Assembly: GCF_000003815.2 (NCBI RefSeq)
Contig: NC_049985.1
Coordinates: forward strand, 16,261,604-16,325,603
From: Branchiostoma floridae
Lineage: Eukaryota > Chordata > Leptocardii > Amphioxiformes > Branchiostomatidae
Direction of reading: 5' to 3'
Length of the DNA: 64,000 nt
In this document: positions 49,101 to 60,336 of the stretch, piece after piece
Numbering within the stretch: position 1 is the stretch's first letter
Layout of the letters: every line of letters starts with the position of its first letter
Notes under the pieces: model-generated
Told to the model about the DNA's origin: nothing
What the model saw: the letters and a program-made list of their open reading frames with translations, nothing else
Databases searched by the model: none
Made by a program: the position numbers and the translations under genes

Positions 49101-52100
49101 TCGCCGTAAACCCAACCTCAGCACAATGTCGTACAAACATCAGCTGCTACGTCAAGACGTGAAGTCCTTGGTCCAAAAGTGCGCAAAATTTAACAAACGG
49201 ACATGAAATCCACAGAAATAGTCACCTTCTGAACATAAGTCCTGCAACCGCCGGAGTGTTCAACGGTCTGAAATTCGAATTCACCCGCTGAAATTGGCGC
49301 ATGTGCAGAAGTTAAAACGTCATGTTTCCCGTGGGGATCATAAGAAAAGACGCAGCCGTCTGCCGGCGTCGGGTGACTAAGTATTTTATAGCCCCATCAG
49401 TGGCCGTCTCCGACGGCAATGGAAGGTCTTTCAGCCGTTCGGGCGTTCACCATAAAAACTGACAGAACGGCACGGACGCTCACGATGTGTCCGCGGCCGT
49501 TTCGGACGGCAATGAACGCGTCCAGAACGTCTGAAACGCGCTCGGACGCCATTGGACGCTTGTAGACGCCGTCCGGGCAGTTTCGGACGCTTGAATTTTC
49601 ACAGAGGTCAGGTAAGTGTTTTTATTGGGCAGCTAGAAAATGATGGTGACTGAGCAAACATACAAGAGGAATTCAAGAGAATATTGCAGGTAGAAGGAAG
49701 GGTTCCATCAGAATCTATGAGAATTTTATTCCTTCATGTCCATCTTATTCAATAAGATTCCATTAGGGGTCAGGTAAGATGGTTTCATTGGGCTTGTTTA
49801 TTTTGCCAGGTAAATTGCCTTATGGCGGTTTGTACTGAACAGTACAAGCTGCATATCTGAAGTATAAGTGGACATATTCATTTGATCCACTCACACTGGG
49901 AAGGACCCCTATTCTTTGAACTTAATTAGTGTGGTGTGTGCTTGAGGTGTGCCACATGACCCCACGTTGAAGCTAGAAAATGATCATGGTGACTGAGCAA
50001 AAATTACAGTTAGAAGGAAGGGTTCCATCAGAATCTATGAGAAAACTTTTATTCCTTCATGCCCTTCTTTTTCAATAAGATTCCACTAGCCTCCGGGCCT
50101 TCATAGTGGGTTATGGATAGTAAAATAATATAAAAAAGGGTGAATCATTTATCAGGAGATACATGTATAGCCTGTGGTACTGGTAACATTTCTCCCTGTA
50201 TAGAGAAATGAAACCCTCTGGTGGCCAAACTCCCCTCACAAAAAATATCCCTTTAGCCAGCATAGTCTGTCTGATTCTATTAAGATACTACAACAAAATA
50301 TGGATCTTAATGTGTCTTGTATTCAAATTCAAGGTGATCAGGTTTTGAAGAAGTCAGTCTCCTTGTTTTCCAGATGGGCAGCTCATGACTTAGGAGAAGC
50401 TCCCGAGAGAGCCACACCTTATGTGGTGGCAGCATACATGGCTCTGGAGGATCAGGAGGGAGAGCCACAGAAGGTGTATGTCCCAAACCTGGTACAGCAG
50501 AGTCTGGAGCAGTTCATGGAGACCACAGACAGGCACAGACCCCCCTCTGGGCTGCCTGATGGAAGAGCCCCCACCAGGGTTAAGGGGAGCACCAAGGCAG
50601 TCAGACTGCAGGCAGCTCCGGATAGCACCACACAGGGCAGGACAAGGTAGGTTTTTAGGATATAGGAGAATTATTGTACACAACCAGATTGTACTTTATA
50701 TACTTGCTTACGTTTTGGTGTCTATCAGACACCTTCCTTAGAGCTTCTGACTGAAGTTCTGCTTCTCGACGCTATATGTAGCCGATGTAGGTGGCCCTTT
50801 TGTGGCAAGATCACTATCCCAAACGTGGGAGTTTGTATCCCCCCTCTTCCTGGTTTATCACTGGGGTTGACTTTCTTATATACTTAGTAGGCTTTTACTT
50901 CTTACTTAGATTTTCATGGGAAATAACCTTTTGTAGCTTCTCTTTTATCATTAGGAGAAAATGCACTCGGCACCAGATCACAACTAAATACCAGTAAACT
51001 AAACCAGTGGGTTGCTTTCGTCAGTCTTTTTATAGGTTCACAATTAGCTTTCATTGATGAGATATACACACAGTCATAGGAGATCCCACAAGTTAGGATC
51101 ATCATTATAACAATTAATAAACACTGGCATGAGTTCAGTCCAACAAAGACTGTGGGCAAGGTAGGAGTTCTGCTTGGAGTGGACCAAAGCTAACAAGGCT
51201 GGACTCCAGGCTTGGACAAAAGAACAAAGGAAATGATAGAACAATTAAAGAAAAAGAACAAAGGAATTAGAATGGAGTGGAAAAAAAACAAACATCTGGC
51301 TAAAAGAACAATGGATTTAGTCTATACAGAATGAGACACAACAGAGTGTGCTAACTCCTGTCATCACAGGCTGAACAGAGACCGTCGGAAGCCCAATGTC
51401 AGGTTCAAGCAGGTGGTCACTATGATGGACCGGGTCAGCAGGAAAATGGACGTGGAGAGGGAGAAGCTGACCCCTGCCCCGAGGTACGGGTGGAAGTACC
51501 CGTCCACTCACATCCAGCCCTCACGACCAAAAACAGCTCCTGTGGTCATGGCTGCACCAGGAAGACCACCCTCTCCAAGGTACTGAAACTCTGACTACTG
51601 GTTTTCCAAAAGGACTATTATTATAACACTACTCTGTAGCTTTGATTCAGAAATCAAAAGGTTGAACGTATATTCAAAACAGCTTAATGTTGTCAATAGG
51701 ATATGTTTTTTACATTGGTATCAGTAGCATATTGGTAAAATGTTTAGCCCATGACCTAGACGTTCTAGGTTTGAATCATTACATTGATTTGGGAAAGGGA
51801 CTTTACGCAAATTTTCTTACTTCACTTAGGTGACAGTATGTACCAAGCTTTAGTTTTGGCATGTCCCTCAGATAGGACATTCAACAAATGTCTCATTTTT
51901 TATGAGAGTCACACCTCGAGCACGTAAAAGAACCCACCACACTTATCAATAAAAGTAGGGTTCCATCCCAGTGTGAGTGGGTCAAATAAATCTGTTCCAA
52001 TATGCAGCTTGTACTCTTTGGTACAAACAAGGAGGTTAAAAAAACCTCCTTGGTACAAATCTGGTCTGTTTTAAATTTGTACTCTTTGGTAAAAACCTGG

Positions 52101-55100
52101 TGTGTTTCGCCATGAGGAAATTTACCAGTTATGCAGCACAAACACACAAACATCTTAAGTATCTGCCTTATTTTGCAGCTCCACCTACGTTAGTCCTGAC
52201 CACAGTAACATGACCACACCCAGGGAGTTTGTCATGCCCTTCATCGACTGGAGAGGACAGATCACACCTCAGGCATACAAGTACAGGTAGGCCACTGTTT
52301 CATATACAGACACATTTTACTCGCCAATTTGGAACGAGTGCAGTGCAGGATGAAAGTAGGCCCAATTCTAGGAACATAACATGTTCACAACATTCTCAGA
52401 GAACCCAAAATGGTGGATAGGGGTATACAGTTTGTACAACGACATCCATACAACCACTAGTGGACCATACCAGTTGTAACATGGGCGGTGGTCCAAACCA
52501 ATAATAACTGACTATAACATAATGGTGACTCATTAACTTCACATTGAGATTGATAGATTGCCTTCACACAGTCTAGTAAAGGAGGATTCTTGTGTAGCCA
52601 AAAAGTCCATTAGCAAAGGAAAAGGTTACTGTAAACATTACGTTCATCATTAAGACTGCAAAAGTTGACTAAGAGTTTTCATCAGGAAACTAAGTTTTAG
52701 TAGTCAGGTTCTTGAGGCTCTGTGTACCATGTGATTCTTTAGCTGGAGAAGTGATGGCCTGGGAGGGCACACTTACGTACAGAAAGTCAGGAAGCTGCGG
52801 GACAAGATGAAGTCAACAGGGGGCACTCATGCGGGAAGGAGACCCAAGACTGCTCCAGACGTGTCTGTCAAAGAGAGGTGGAAAACATACTCAGTAAGTG
52901 TACCACTATATGAAGAATGGAGTATGTTTTAATTGCTGATTATTGATAAAGAAAGCTGTTGCTGCTAAAATTCAGAGGATAAACATTATCAACGACTAAA
53001 TATAGCAAAATGTCACTAGATATTATCTTTTCCCATGGATTCTTTTATTCTTATACACATCTGCACAGGAGAAAGACCAGAACGTGCGCATCCCACAGGC
53101 AGCTAGCCACGAGACGACTACCATCAATCAGGTGGCTGTCAGCCAGCTGGTGCATGTGCAGCACCTGGGACAACAAACAACAACTGCAGGGTAAGAGAGT
53201 ATCTCTTTTACGTGTCCATGTCATATTATCCAGTGGAAAAAACAGTAACAGCAAGAGATGTAAAAAGCAAAGAATTGTTCTATCATGCTACATTACCAGT
53301 ATGCCTCTGATACTAAACTTTACTTTTTCACTTTTGCAAGCCTTAGGTTAACTTATTGTCTTTTCCTTATTATATAGTGCATCAAGAATAAAGAAAAGGG
53401 TGACACTGCCATGGGAAGAGGTGAGGACTTATAAATGTTACAAGGGCTGCTATCCAAGAATAGCATTTTGGCTACCTGTGATCACGAGAATGCTGTATTC
53501 AATGAGCCTAGCTGGGTACCATACAGCTAGCAGAAGTGAACATAGGAGCTAACTGCACAATCGTTTGGTGGTGAAGTCAGTTAATGCGCAAATTAAAGAA
53601 CAGGTTCTAGAGTGCTTCTTTGGTGACAACAGACCCTCTTACAAGCAGACAGAGGGCGTTTCGTGTCTTGCAATGCCCGTTCAAACGATGGTTCGAACCC
53701 ATTCCTTAATTTGCTCATGTGTAGGGACCAAAATTTGGACGACTCCAGATGTTGGAGATATAGCAGAGAAGCAACATTTACTGTATATAGTGTAAGTTAG
53801 AGTGCAAAGCGACTGTATATAGTGTATAATAAACGTCACATGGTATCCAGGCTAGAATTCAATATGATGAGCAGCTTTAGCATGTTGCATCACATCATGT
53901 ATTGCATTGATATATCTCCAGGAGGATGAACCCAGCCCAGGAACCATGGAGTACATGAAGTTCAGCAAACCCATGAAGCTGTCTGCTCCCAGGCCTGTGT
54001 CAGGTCGGGGGTCAGCAGGGCCTCAGACGTCCCGCGTCTCCACCCCCCTCCCACCCCCTGGGGAGGCAGGACTGGACAGGGAGGAGGGGACTGTGTCTGA
54101 CTCACTGGACCCCAGCCAGATCCTGCCTATAGGTGAGGAATGTTAACTACAGGCTGACTTTCAATCTGATAAAAACTGGCCAGGTTTGATATATTGTAGC
54201 AAAGTCCAGACAAATCTAAACTTGAAAGTTCATCTGTGTGTTCAACTTGGTAGAAGTCATTATTGAACTAGTTAAACTGTAATTTCCGACACAAAAATTA
54301 GACTCACCCAAATTTTTGACTGAACAAATCTAAGTGGTAAAGTCCTCTATGTTCTGAAACACCTATGTTTCAAAACCCCTAACCCTTGTCCTACACCGAA
54401 CATAGGAAAATGGAACATATGGATGTTAGAATGTAGGGGCATCAGCGCATAGGGGTGTTGGAATATAGGGCCAGTTCCAAATCTAAGAAGATGGCTAAAT
54501 CTGCAATGTAAAGAGGGTACCTTACTGAAGCTGCGGTATGTTGGTGGTGTCGCTGCAGTTGAGCAACTTGACAGAGTGCTGCAAAAATTTGTTAAAAAAT
54601 TACATCTATACATATTGCATGATATTCCCATTAAAGTCAAAGTCAATTCAGAATGCAGTGACATCGCCAACATACTGCAGTCCAGCAAGATACCTTCTTA
54701 ATATTTAACAGTTGCATGTACCAAACACCCTGCAATGTGTTGTAACCTTTTTGTGCACTTTATCAAACAGGATCCATGTTGGACCATCTCAGTGCCAGTT
54801 TCCATGACGACGGGCGGAGCTTCAGCAGAACTAAGACAGACAGTGAGAGGCAAGACAGGTCCACTTATAAAGACTCGTTCAGTGACCAGTCAATACCACT
54901 GTCTGACAATGATAGCCAGAAACTCTCTGAAGAAGACAACGACAGTCAGAAGCTGTCTGAAGATGAGGATGAACCTGCAGATGGTGATGTGGAAGATCTG
55001 CACGATGCAGACAAAGATGACACGAAAGAGAAACGAGATCCAGACCCTAAAGATGNNNNNNNNNNNNNNNNNNNNNNNNNNNNNNNNNNNNNNNNNNNNN

Positions 55101-58100
55101 NNNNNNNNNNNNNNNNNNNNNNNNNNNNNNNNNNNNNNNNNNNNNNNNNNNNNNNAAGAGACAGCAAGAGACGAAAGCTGCTGTGGATATCCAGAGGATA
55201 TTCCGTGGGTACAGAGTACGGAACTACTATAAACATTTCCTGCACAAGTGGGCGGAGACAGACAAGAGGGAGGCAGCACTTCACATACAAAGGTGAGGCA
55301 TCCAGGTTGCATGATTTTTTTATATCCATGTGTCCATATGCTGGCATGTACAACTTGATTTTGCCTGCATGCACAATACGTAGAAGGAATTTGCAACATG
55401 TTCCCACATATAAAAGGTACCCTCAATTGTATGTCATGAAACCTTTACAATTTTTGTTTAAGTTTAATAGAGATTTTTTTGGTGCTTTTTCAGGGCGTAT
55501 CGGCAGCACAGAGCTAGGCTGAGGACAATTGAAGCCCAGCCTGGGAAGCTACGGGAGGAAACTGAGAACTTTGCACGGCAGTATGAAGAAGACTCCCAGT
55601 ACAAGATGCTGGAGAAACAGAAAAGATGGGAAAGAGACAAACAGCAGTGAGTAATGCTAATATTCAGGAATTCATTTTGTCCCTATAAACCATTTTCACA
55701 TTCTGTAGACAATTATTTTGTTCCACATTTGTAATACACAATTCAAAAGTTACTCCACATCCATGGAAATAAAGCAATTGTTATGTAAAACAAGTCTCTG
55801 TATCAGAAACTTTGCTCAACCCACTGGGTAAGTTGGTCAGATGTCTGGCTATGCTTTGTACAGCGGGTGCTATCTGAAATGCCCGACCATTTACAAAATC
55901 CATCCAGTAAATTGCTTGTCAGTAACTTCATCATATTGTATTTGACAAGGTACATGTATACATGTGTATCTTAAAGTTATTATCTGGATGGTCATTGACG
56001 TACTGATCGTGATTGTTCAGGCTGCTGGATGAAAATCGCGAGGCTGCAGCAATGATAGCCAGGATAGGTCCTCATGTGGAGATGTACGAGGCCTTCCACC
56101 CAAAACGCACAGGGCCAACTAAAACTGAGGTGAAAAAGGCAGCAATATGTATCCAACGTCACATCCGGGGCTGGCTGGTCAGGAAGAGATATCACAGGCT
56201 CCAGGAGAAGGTCAGGATATTGACTTCATGATTTCTGATACAGTAGAAGCCGTTTAATTGCACTCCCCAATTGCCAGCATATTTGTGCAATTACCCGGAT
56301 GGTGCAACAAAGCGAAGTTATTCAGCTGGACCGCACCACTACGGGACTATGTGATTCTATGCAATTAACAGAAGTGTGCAGTTATCTGTTGTGCAATTAA
56401 CTGTACTTTACATTGGGTTTGAATAAAGTTTCTAATGTTGCACACTGATAGCAAGGTGGTATTGTGGACTGAAGGTTCTGGGTTCGAATACAGAGCAGAT
56501 CCCAGTGTTGTGCCCTAAATGAGAAAAGCGCTTTACACCTATCATTTTATGATATCTCATTCTTGACATTGGGATTGATATTGACTTAAGCTTCTTAATC
56601 TGCACACTGATGGCAAAGTGGTATCGTGGACTCAACGGTTCAAGGTTCGAATCCAGAGCAGATCCCAATGTTGTGCCCTAAATGGGAAAAGCGCTTTACA
56701 CCTATTTGCTGACTCTACTTAATGGAAAGGTGCAGAGTACCTAGTTTTGATAATGGATGTCCTCTCAGATGTGTTTGACTTTGAAGAGACCCACTCCAAG
56801 TTTAAGAACCCTCAGGGCTCTAGCCAGCGTCCGTTTTCCCGTCAATTGACGGAAATTTGCTGCGTCTGACGGAAAAATTTTAAAACTAATCCGTCAACCT
56901 TGACGGACAAAAATCCTTGGTGGAAGTTACAGGCGGCTTTGGGACGCCGTCCACGGCTGTAAAAGCCACACACTGTTTGTTTTGCTATTGTTATGATTGT
57001 TGACAATGTGTGTCGGCGCCCTTCGCATACGATAATCTCATTCAAACCCGTTTTTCAAGGTCTCAATGGCAACATTAACTGCTTTGTACATGTAGTGTCA
57101 TAGGGAAAATGAATTTTCGCGGTTTTCATGACGATTGGAATTGGCTGACGGAAAAAAATTTCGACCTGGCTAAAGCCCTGAGAACCCTCCACATTTAAGA
57201 GTAGGGGTCCAATTCCCGTTGTACATGTTGATCAATTCTGGTCTTACACAGCCCTTACCTACTGTACAAAACTGGTGTTACACCTATACGTGGTGCACTG
57301 GTTGTCCAGATCATACAACACTAATATAATTACTCATTTGTCACCAGGCAAAGAGACACGCGGACAGCTTCTCAACTTGCGTAAAGATGTACAGACAGAT
57401 GCTGAATCGCATCATGACACGACACGGGGTGAACCGTCCAACCATCCCGCTAGTCTACAGCCAACTGGAGGAGTTTCTAGACAGGAAAAATAGTAAGAAA
57501 ACTGATTACTTTTTTGCAAGTCGCAAAATGCCTTCTGGCCAGTGTAGTCGCCGTTGTGATGTTGATATGAACGGACCTGTTCAATCCATGCCAAACATTT
57601 GTGTATACCTGTTAAAACAGGCATTTTTTCAACATGTTCGCACTAGCGCAGTGGTAAAGTTTACGCATTCTAAACCAATGCACCCGGTTCGAATCCGGGG
57701 AGGTAGATTTTTTTCAACTTTTTTTTTTCTTTTTTTACATCCATTAAAATACTAATTTTTACATCCATTTGGCCACACCAATTTATTTCTTTGGTTAACG
57801 GATTCGCCGCTTCTTTTTTTTGCCGAATAGAAATAAAAATTAAAAAAAAAAACTTAAAAATGCCCCGCAACAGAGCTCACTCAAAAACAGGCAATGTGTA
57901 GTGAAATTTGCTGCAGTTCACGCAAATTTTAACAGGTGGCGTCTAGATCTGCTGCAGTTCAGGCACATATGTGAATCTCTCCATGCGCCAATATCAGGTT
58001 TAGTTACTCTGTTCTATTTATATGACATTCTAATAACTAGAAAAAAACGTTCACACACGCAAACATTGGCAAAATGCCAGCTTTTTTAAAAGCACTTGTT

Positions 58101-60004
58101 TTCCTTTCCATGTTTTAGAAGAAGGACCAGTTGTATTGCACTGGTCTTCAAAAGGATCTAAAAAGTTTAATTTATGATTCAACACCTCTCTGTATACATA
58201 CATGTAGTAAACAAAACCAAATATGGAATTAACATGTTTTAGGCATGAGTTTTAAAAATATTGAAACCAAGACTGACAACAATTTGCTTTCTACAGTGCT
58301 TTAATGATACTTTTAAGACTCCGTCAATGAAATACATAGTTGTGGGTAGTAAAGTGGTGTTTGTATCCTACAGAATACGAGAAAATGTTCAACAAACGTC
58401 AGTTCTGGAATGAGATTGAGGTCAGTGAACTGCCTGCATACTTCAAGGACTGCGAACACTACCCCTCAGAACGGGAGATCAACGAAGCCTGGGACATTGT
58501 TACTAAAGGTATTTTCAGTTCCTATTAAAATAAAACACTCTAACATCATCTAATTTAGTATGTACAATGATACAGAGCAGTGTACTTTTCATCAATTGTT
58601 GTAAATATCAAGTGTTGCTAGTATCTTTTTTTTATAATCTCATGGTCTGTGAATAAAGATATCATGATGAAGACATTTTCTTCTAAGTGATTCTGCAACA
58701 ACTGAATCAACCAAGCAGCATCACCAGACAGATTTTCTGTAATTTTCAAATGTGAAAGATGTCAACATGTGGAGTGTCTCAGAGACAAAAACTGGTATTT
58801 TCAGTGATTTCACTGTAACTGAATTAAGTTTGATTTTTAGATACCTGTAGTTAATCCAATCTAATCAATTGTTACAGGGACACCTGCAAATGTTGGCCAT
58901 GCCCTGAAGAAGAAGGAAGTGGTTGAAGTGGCGTTCCAGATCTACGTGCCCAGTGGTACAGGGCTGACACAGCAGGAGACACGGAGGTCCACCTGGCTCA
59001 ACCCTATTGTCAACGGGCTGGAGGGGAACAAATACATGGGTGGGTATAAAATAGAGGCTTGTAAACCTGGCTGGCCAGCCACCTGCAGGCATTAGGCACA
59101 TTAAACCAGTTCTGTCCATTTTTAGAGTTCAGACTGTCTTATCTGTGGCAACTACTCCCCAGTTAGCAACGGTTACCATTTTCCTCAGCCCCTTTAGTGG
59201 TTGTTGGGACTAAATTTGATGGCATTCAAGACTGACAGTATTAAGGCTGCAACGATTGGGTGTCCAATACAGATATAAAGTTAGTCAGTTAGTTCAGTTT
59301 AAGTCCTTCCTGCTGCACCTATCTTTGCTTCAGTAGCCCTGGGCCACACAACTTTGTGTGGTGTGTGTGTTCAACTTCTGTACTCTTCCCGAATGCTGAA
59401 ATAGCAGAACGTACCATTTTAAAGTCTTTGGTATGTCAGGGATCAAACTCATGACCTACATATGCATAATGTTAACAACGTTACTCTATCCACTAGGTTA
59501 TTGCACTCGGTCTGGCAATGATAAAAATGGCTTAACTTCATACGGTTTGTGGTTGGGAAGTTTTACATGTAATTACAAAATGTAGTGCTGATATGTTGAT
59601 TCAACCATGACGTAGACATTGGTACTCATGTTCTTTGGTTTCCATAGCACAACATTTTCCTTTAGGAACATTAACTTTAAGAAAAAAGAAAAGCTAAACA
59701 ATATTTTGTGTGCACAGGGAGTGAGCAAGTTGAGGAGACAGACTACAAGACCTGCGCTGCAGTTGTGCAGAAGGCCTACAGGGAGAGGAAGAAACGGCAG
59801 ACAGCCGAGACCAAACAGAAAACAAATGGGGACCTTCCACCATCAACCAATGGGAGCTCTGCAGGGAGTGAATGGACCAATGAGAGCAGGGAAGAGAAAA
59901 AAGTTAGAATTGTGGAGCCTTCTGAAGGGGATGAGGACTCTCTTACATATTCTGAAGACCAGCAGGAAGAAATTACATCTGATAATGGAGTTCTCGATAG
60001 TTGA
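33015..60004 (+). CDS. Large IQ-motif protein gene, about 24 exons, over 1,200 aa
   Basis: Exons read in consistent phase: 33015-33097 (ATG 33032), 33694-33794, 39086-39151, 40208-40289, 42164-42250, 42460-42609, 43000-43104, 46288-46513, 47271-47452 plus 49610-49611, 50374-50646, 51370-51579, 52179-52286, 52743-52893, 53069-53190, 53378-53420, 53922-54132, 54771-55055, gap, 55156-55292, 55494-55646, 56021-56210, 57348-57492, 58374-58508, 58878-59039 and 59718-60004. IQ motifs near the C-terminus imply calmodulin or light-chain binding; several such proteins are ciliary or cytoskeletal, but no orthologue is assigned. A coding frame may extend upstream of the chosen ATG. One exon is interrupted by a transposon at 47453-49607, so this assembled allele may be defective. 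Confidence 0.85.
33135..33353. mobile_element. MITE with TTA target duplication
   Basis: The left end GTCCACCTTTATCCGTGGGG and right end GCGGTTAAAGGTGAAC are inverted repeats that extend through TAACCTATATCC. TTA flanks both sides (33132-33134 and 33354-33356). This fits a PIF/Harbinger-type MITE, 38 bp into the first IQ-gene intron. A disrupted relative is at 313. Confidence 0.75.
34707..35018. mobile_element. MITE with CAGGGTTGGACAAGT ends
   Basis: CAGGGTTGGACAAGT at the left is complementary to ACTTGTCCAACCCTG at the right. The interior repeats GGGCAAGTA-type motifs in both orientations. CACAC flanks both ends. A CAGGG terminus is typical of hAT-like elements. No coding capacity. Confidence 0.75.
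35298..37762. mobile_element. LTR-like element, two 662-bp direct repeats and a 1.1-kb non-coding interior
   Basis: 35298-35959 and 37101-37762 are direct repeats of equal length with no difference noticed. CTAA flanks the whole unit (35294-35297 and 37763-37766), a four-base target duplication. The repeats start GGTTCCGGGTCGGAG and end CTCCGGTCCGATACC rather than TG...CA, and these ends are imperfectly inverted. The interior (35960-37100) lacks gag, protease, reverse transcriptase or integrase. It could be a TRIM/LARD-like element, or two TIR elements sharing a site. Identity of the repeats implies a recent insertion. Confidence 0.75.
37767..39085. other. Intron sequence of the IQ-motif gene
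   Basis: No exon, inverted repeat or tandem array was recognised. A 124-codon frame near 38040 has no splice logic and ends without domain similarity, so it is left out. Confidence 0.45.
41640..42145. repeat. About 37-bp minisatellite ending close to a 3' splice site
   Basis: ATTGTAGCCCTAAGGATTGT followed by AGGACTGGTTAACATTC repeats with varied spacing; about ten units are recognisable, the central ones nearly identical. It ends about 20 bp before the acceptor at 42163. Confidence 0.88.
43225..46013. mobile_element. 2.8-kb TIR transposon in an IQ-gene intron
   Basis: The left end CACTGCATGAAAAGGCAGAT is mirrored by the right end CGCAGATTTCC-type sequence closing in TTTTCGAGCAGTG. Both subterminal regions are packed with CACG, GGCACG and GGGTTTCCACGG motifs in opposite orientation, as in elements whose transposase binds subterminal repeats. 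TAT on both sides may be a target duplication. No transposase was recognised. A minus-strand Arg-rich frame of about 79 codons from 45243 to 45002 and CCAAT/CACGTG motifs near 44755-44815 are noted without function. Confidence 0.65.
46288..54132 (+). CDS. IQ-motif gene, Pro/Ser-rich middle and basic segments (9 exons)
   Basis: Exon 46288-46513 encodes a Pro/Ser/Val low-complexity run (PSPPPATPVPSHPVPPASPA). Exon 47271-47452 encodes a Gln/Glu helix (LQEFQQHKESLQREQEEVAK) and is interrupted by a transposon two bases before its donor. Later exons are more structured (WAAHDLGEAPERATPYVVAA, FREFVMPFIDWRG-like TPREFVMPFIDWRGQITPQ, WRSDGLGGHTYVQKVRKLRD). Phase is kept at every junction. No named domain was recognised. 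Confidence 0.82.
46680..46745 (-). mobile_element. tRNA-derived SINE head
   Basis: On the minus strand TGGCGCCAGCGGTAGTG resembles an internal A box and GGGTTCGATCCTGGGT a B box, about 30 bp apart. Flanking stems are poor, so it is a SINE or tRNA pseudogene, not a tRNA gene. Confidence 0.55.
47453..49607. mobile_element. 2.15-kb TIR element inserted in a coding exon of the IQ gene
   Basis: The left end CCTCTGTGAAAATTCAAGCG is exactly mirrored by CGCTTGAATTTTCACAGAGG at the right. Broad subterminal regions carry dozens of GGACGC/GTCCG motifs in opposite orientation. The flanks read GGGGTC and TCAG then GTAAG, giving a TC (or GTC) duplication. Without the insert, the exon ends TC-AG then GTAAGT in the phase needed by the next exon at 50374. 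With it, the frame hits TGA inside the left terminal repeat. No transposase was recognised, so it is probably non-autonomous. Confidence 0.85.
49618..50100. repeat. Local duplication in the intron after the exon-inserted transposon
   Basis: AGCTAGAAAATGATGGTGAC through ATAAGATTCCATTAG (about 49630-49768) recurs at about 49971-50089 with small indels, including the shared AGAAGGAAGGGTTCCATCAG. The sequence in between includes a CCAGGTAAATTGCCTTATGG block related to repeats at about 52080 and 61920. Confidence 0.65.
51735..51850 (+). mobile_element. Probable SINE fragment
   Basis: A B-box-like CTAGGTTTGAATCATT is followed by GGGAAAGGGACTTTACGCAA, a tail also found as GGAAAAGCGCTTTACACCTA in the SINE copies at 56.5 kb. 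The head is degenerate. Confidence 0.4.
54771..56210 (+). CDS. IQ-motif gene, acidic exon and IQ motifs
   Basis: Exon 54771-55055 is Ser/Asp/Glu-rich with a near-repeat NDSQKLSEEDNDSQKLSEDE, and runs into a 100-N gap. After the gap, IQRIFRGYRVR and IQRAYRQHRAR (across an exon junction), then IQRHIRGWLVRKR near 56150-56190, fit the IQxxxRGxxxR calmodulin-binding consensus. A helical stretch (EETENFARQYEEDSQYKMLE) lies between them. Confidence 0.9.
55056..55155. other. Assembly gap (100 N) within the IQ gene
   Basis: It separates two in-frame coding stretches, so part of an exon and possibly an intron are hidden. Confidence 1.
56441..56706 (+). mobile_element. Two tandem tRNA-derived SINE copies
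   Basis: Copies at 56441-56550 and 56602-56706 share CACACTGATRGCAARGTGGT (A-box region), GGTTCGAAT (B box), CAGAGCAGATCCCARTG and GAAAAGCGCTTTACACCTAT. They sit about 160 bp apart in direct orientation with moderate divergence. Confidence 0.7.
56813..57180. mobile_element. hAT-family MITE with 8-bp target duplication
   Basis: The ends CAGGGCTCTAGCCAG and CTGGCTAAAGCCCTG are inverted repeats flanked by AGAACCCT on both sides (56805-56812 and 57181-57188). An exact 8-bp duplication with CAGGG ends is diagnostic of hAT. The interior has TGACGGA-type subterminal motifs and no transposase. Confidence 0.92.
57348..60004 (+). CDS. IQ-motif gene, C-terminal exons
   Basis: Exons read KMYRQMLNRIMTRHGVNRPT, YEKMFNKRQFWNEIEVSELP, KKKEVVEVAFQIYVPSGTGL and WLNPIVNGLEGNKYMGSEQV. 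A degenerate IQ-like VVQKAYRERKKR follows, then a hydrophilic acidic tail ending VLDS at the TGA 60002-60004. Confidence 0.88.
57640..57712 (+). mobile_element. tRNA-like SINE head or tRNA pseudogene
   Basis: TAGCGCAGTGG (A box) and GGTTCGAATCC (B box) lie at tRNA spacing, with a five-base anticodon stem GCATT/AATGC around CTAAACC. The acceptor stem does not pair and the AAA anticodon is unusual, so it is not called as a tRNA gene. Confidence 0.5.
59335..59515 (-). mobile_element. SINE-like repeat, minus strand
   Basis: CCTGGGCCACACAACTTTGT matches the segment near 46915, and GGGATCAAACTCATGACCTA reads on the minus strand as a degenerate B box. It is probably a decayed SINE. Confidence 0.4.
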
Positions 60005-60169
60005 TGCAACACTCTGGTCATAAGGCCCATGGAATATGGTGCATTCTGTCAAATAACAAACCATTGTGCCAAACGTATCTGTCGTGTCGTTACGATATCT
60101 GTCAATAGGACCACATAAAATGTGGAAAGTGAAGTCCAGATGAAATATTATTTGTTGTTAGTCTGTCTT

Positions 60170-60175
60170 AATAAA
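60170..60175 (+). terminator. Polyadenylation signal of the IQ-motif gene
   Basis: AATAAA lies 166 bp after the stop codon, in the expected position and orientation. Confidence 0.55.
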
Positions 60176-60336
60176 CAGTTGTTTGAACATGCATGAAAGT
60201 CTATTTCTTTGCAAAAACATACCTTTTCCCTCCCCCTCTACAATTTTGATGACAAAAACTTGCAAATATGTATTGGCAATCAACTGTTAGATGTTGTGGA
60301 ATTAGCATAGTCCTCAGAGACATATCAATGTTACCT

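Noticed and set aside
57640-57712. tRNA gene
   Set aside because: The A and B boxes are good but the acceptor stem does not pair and the anticodon would be AAA, so a SINE or pseudogene is more likely.
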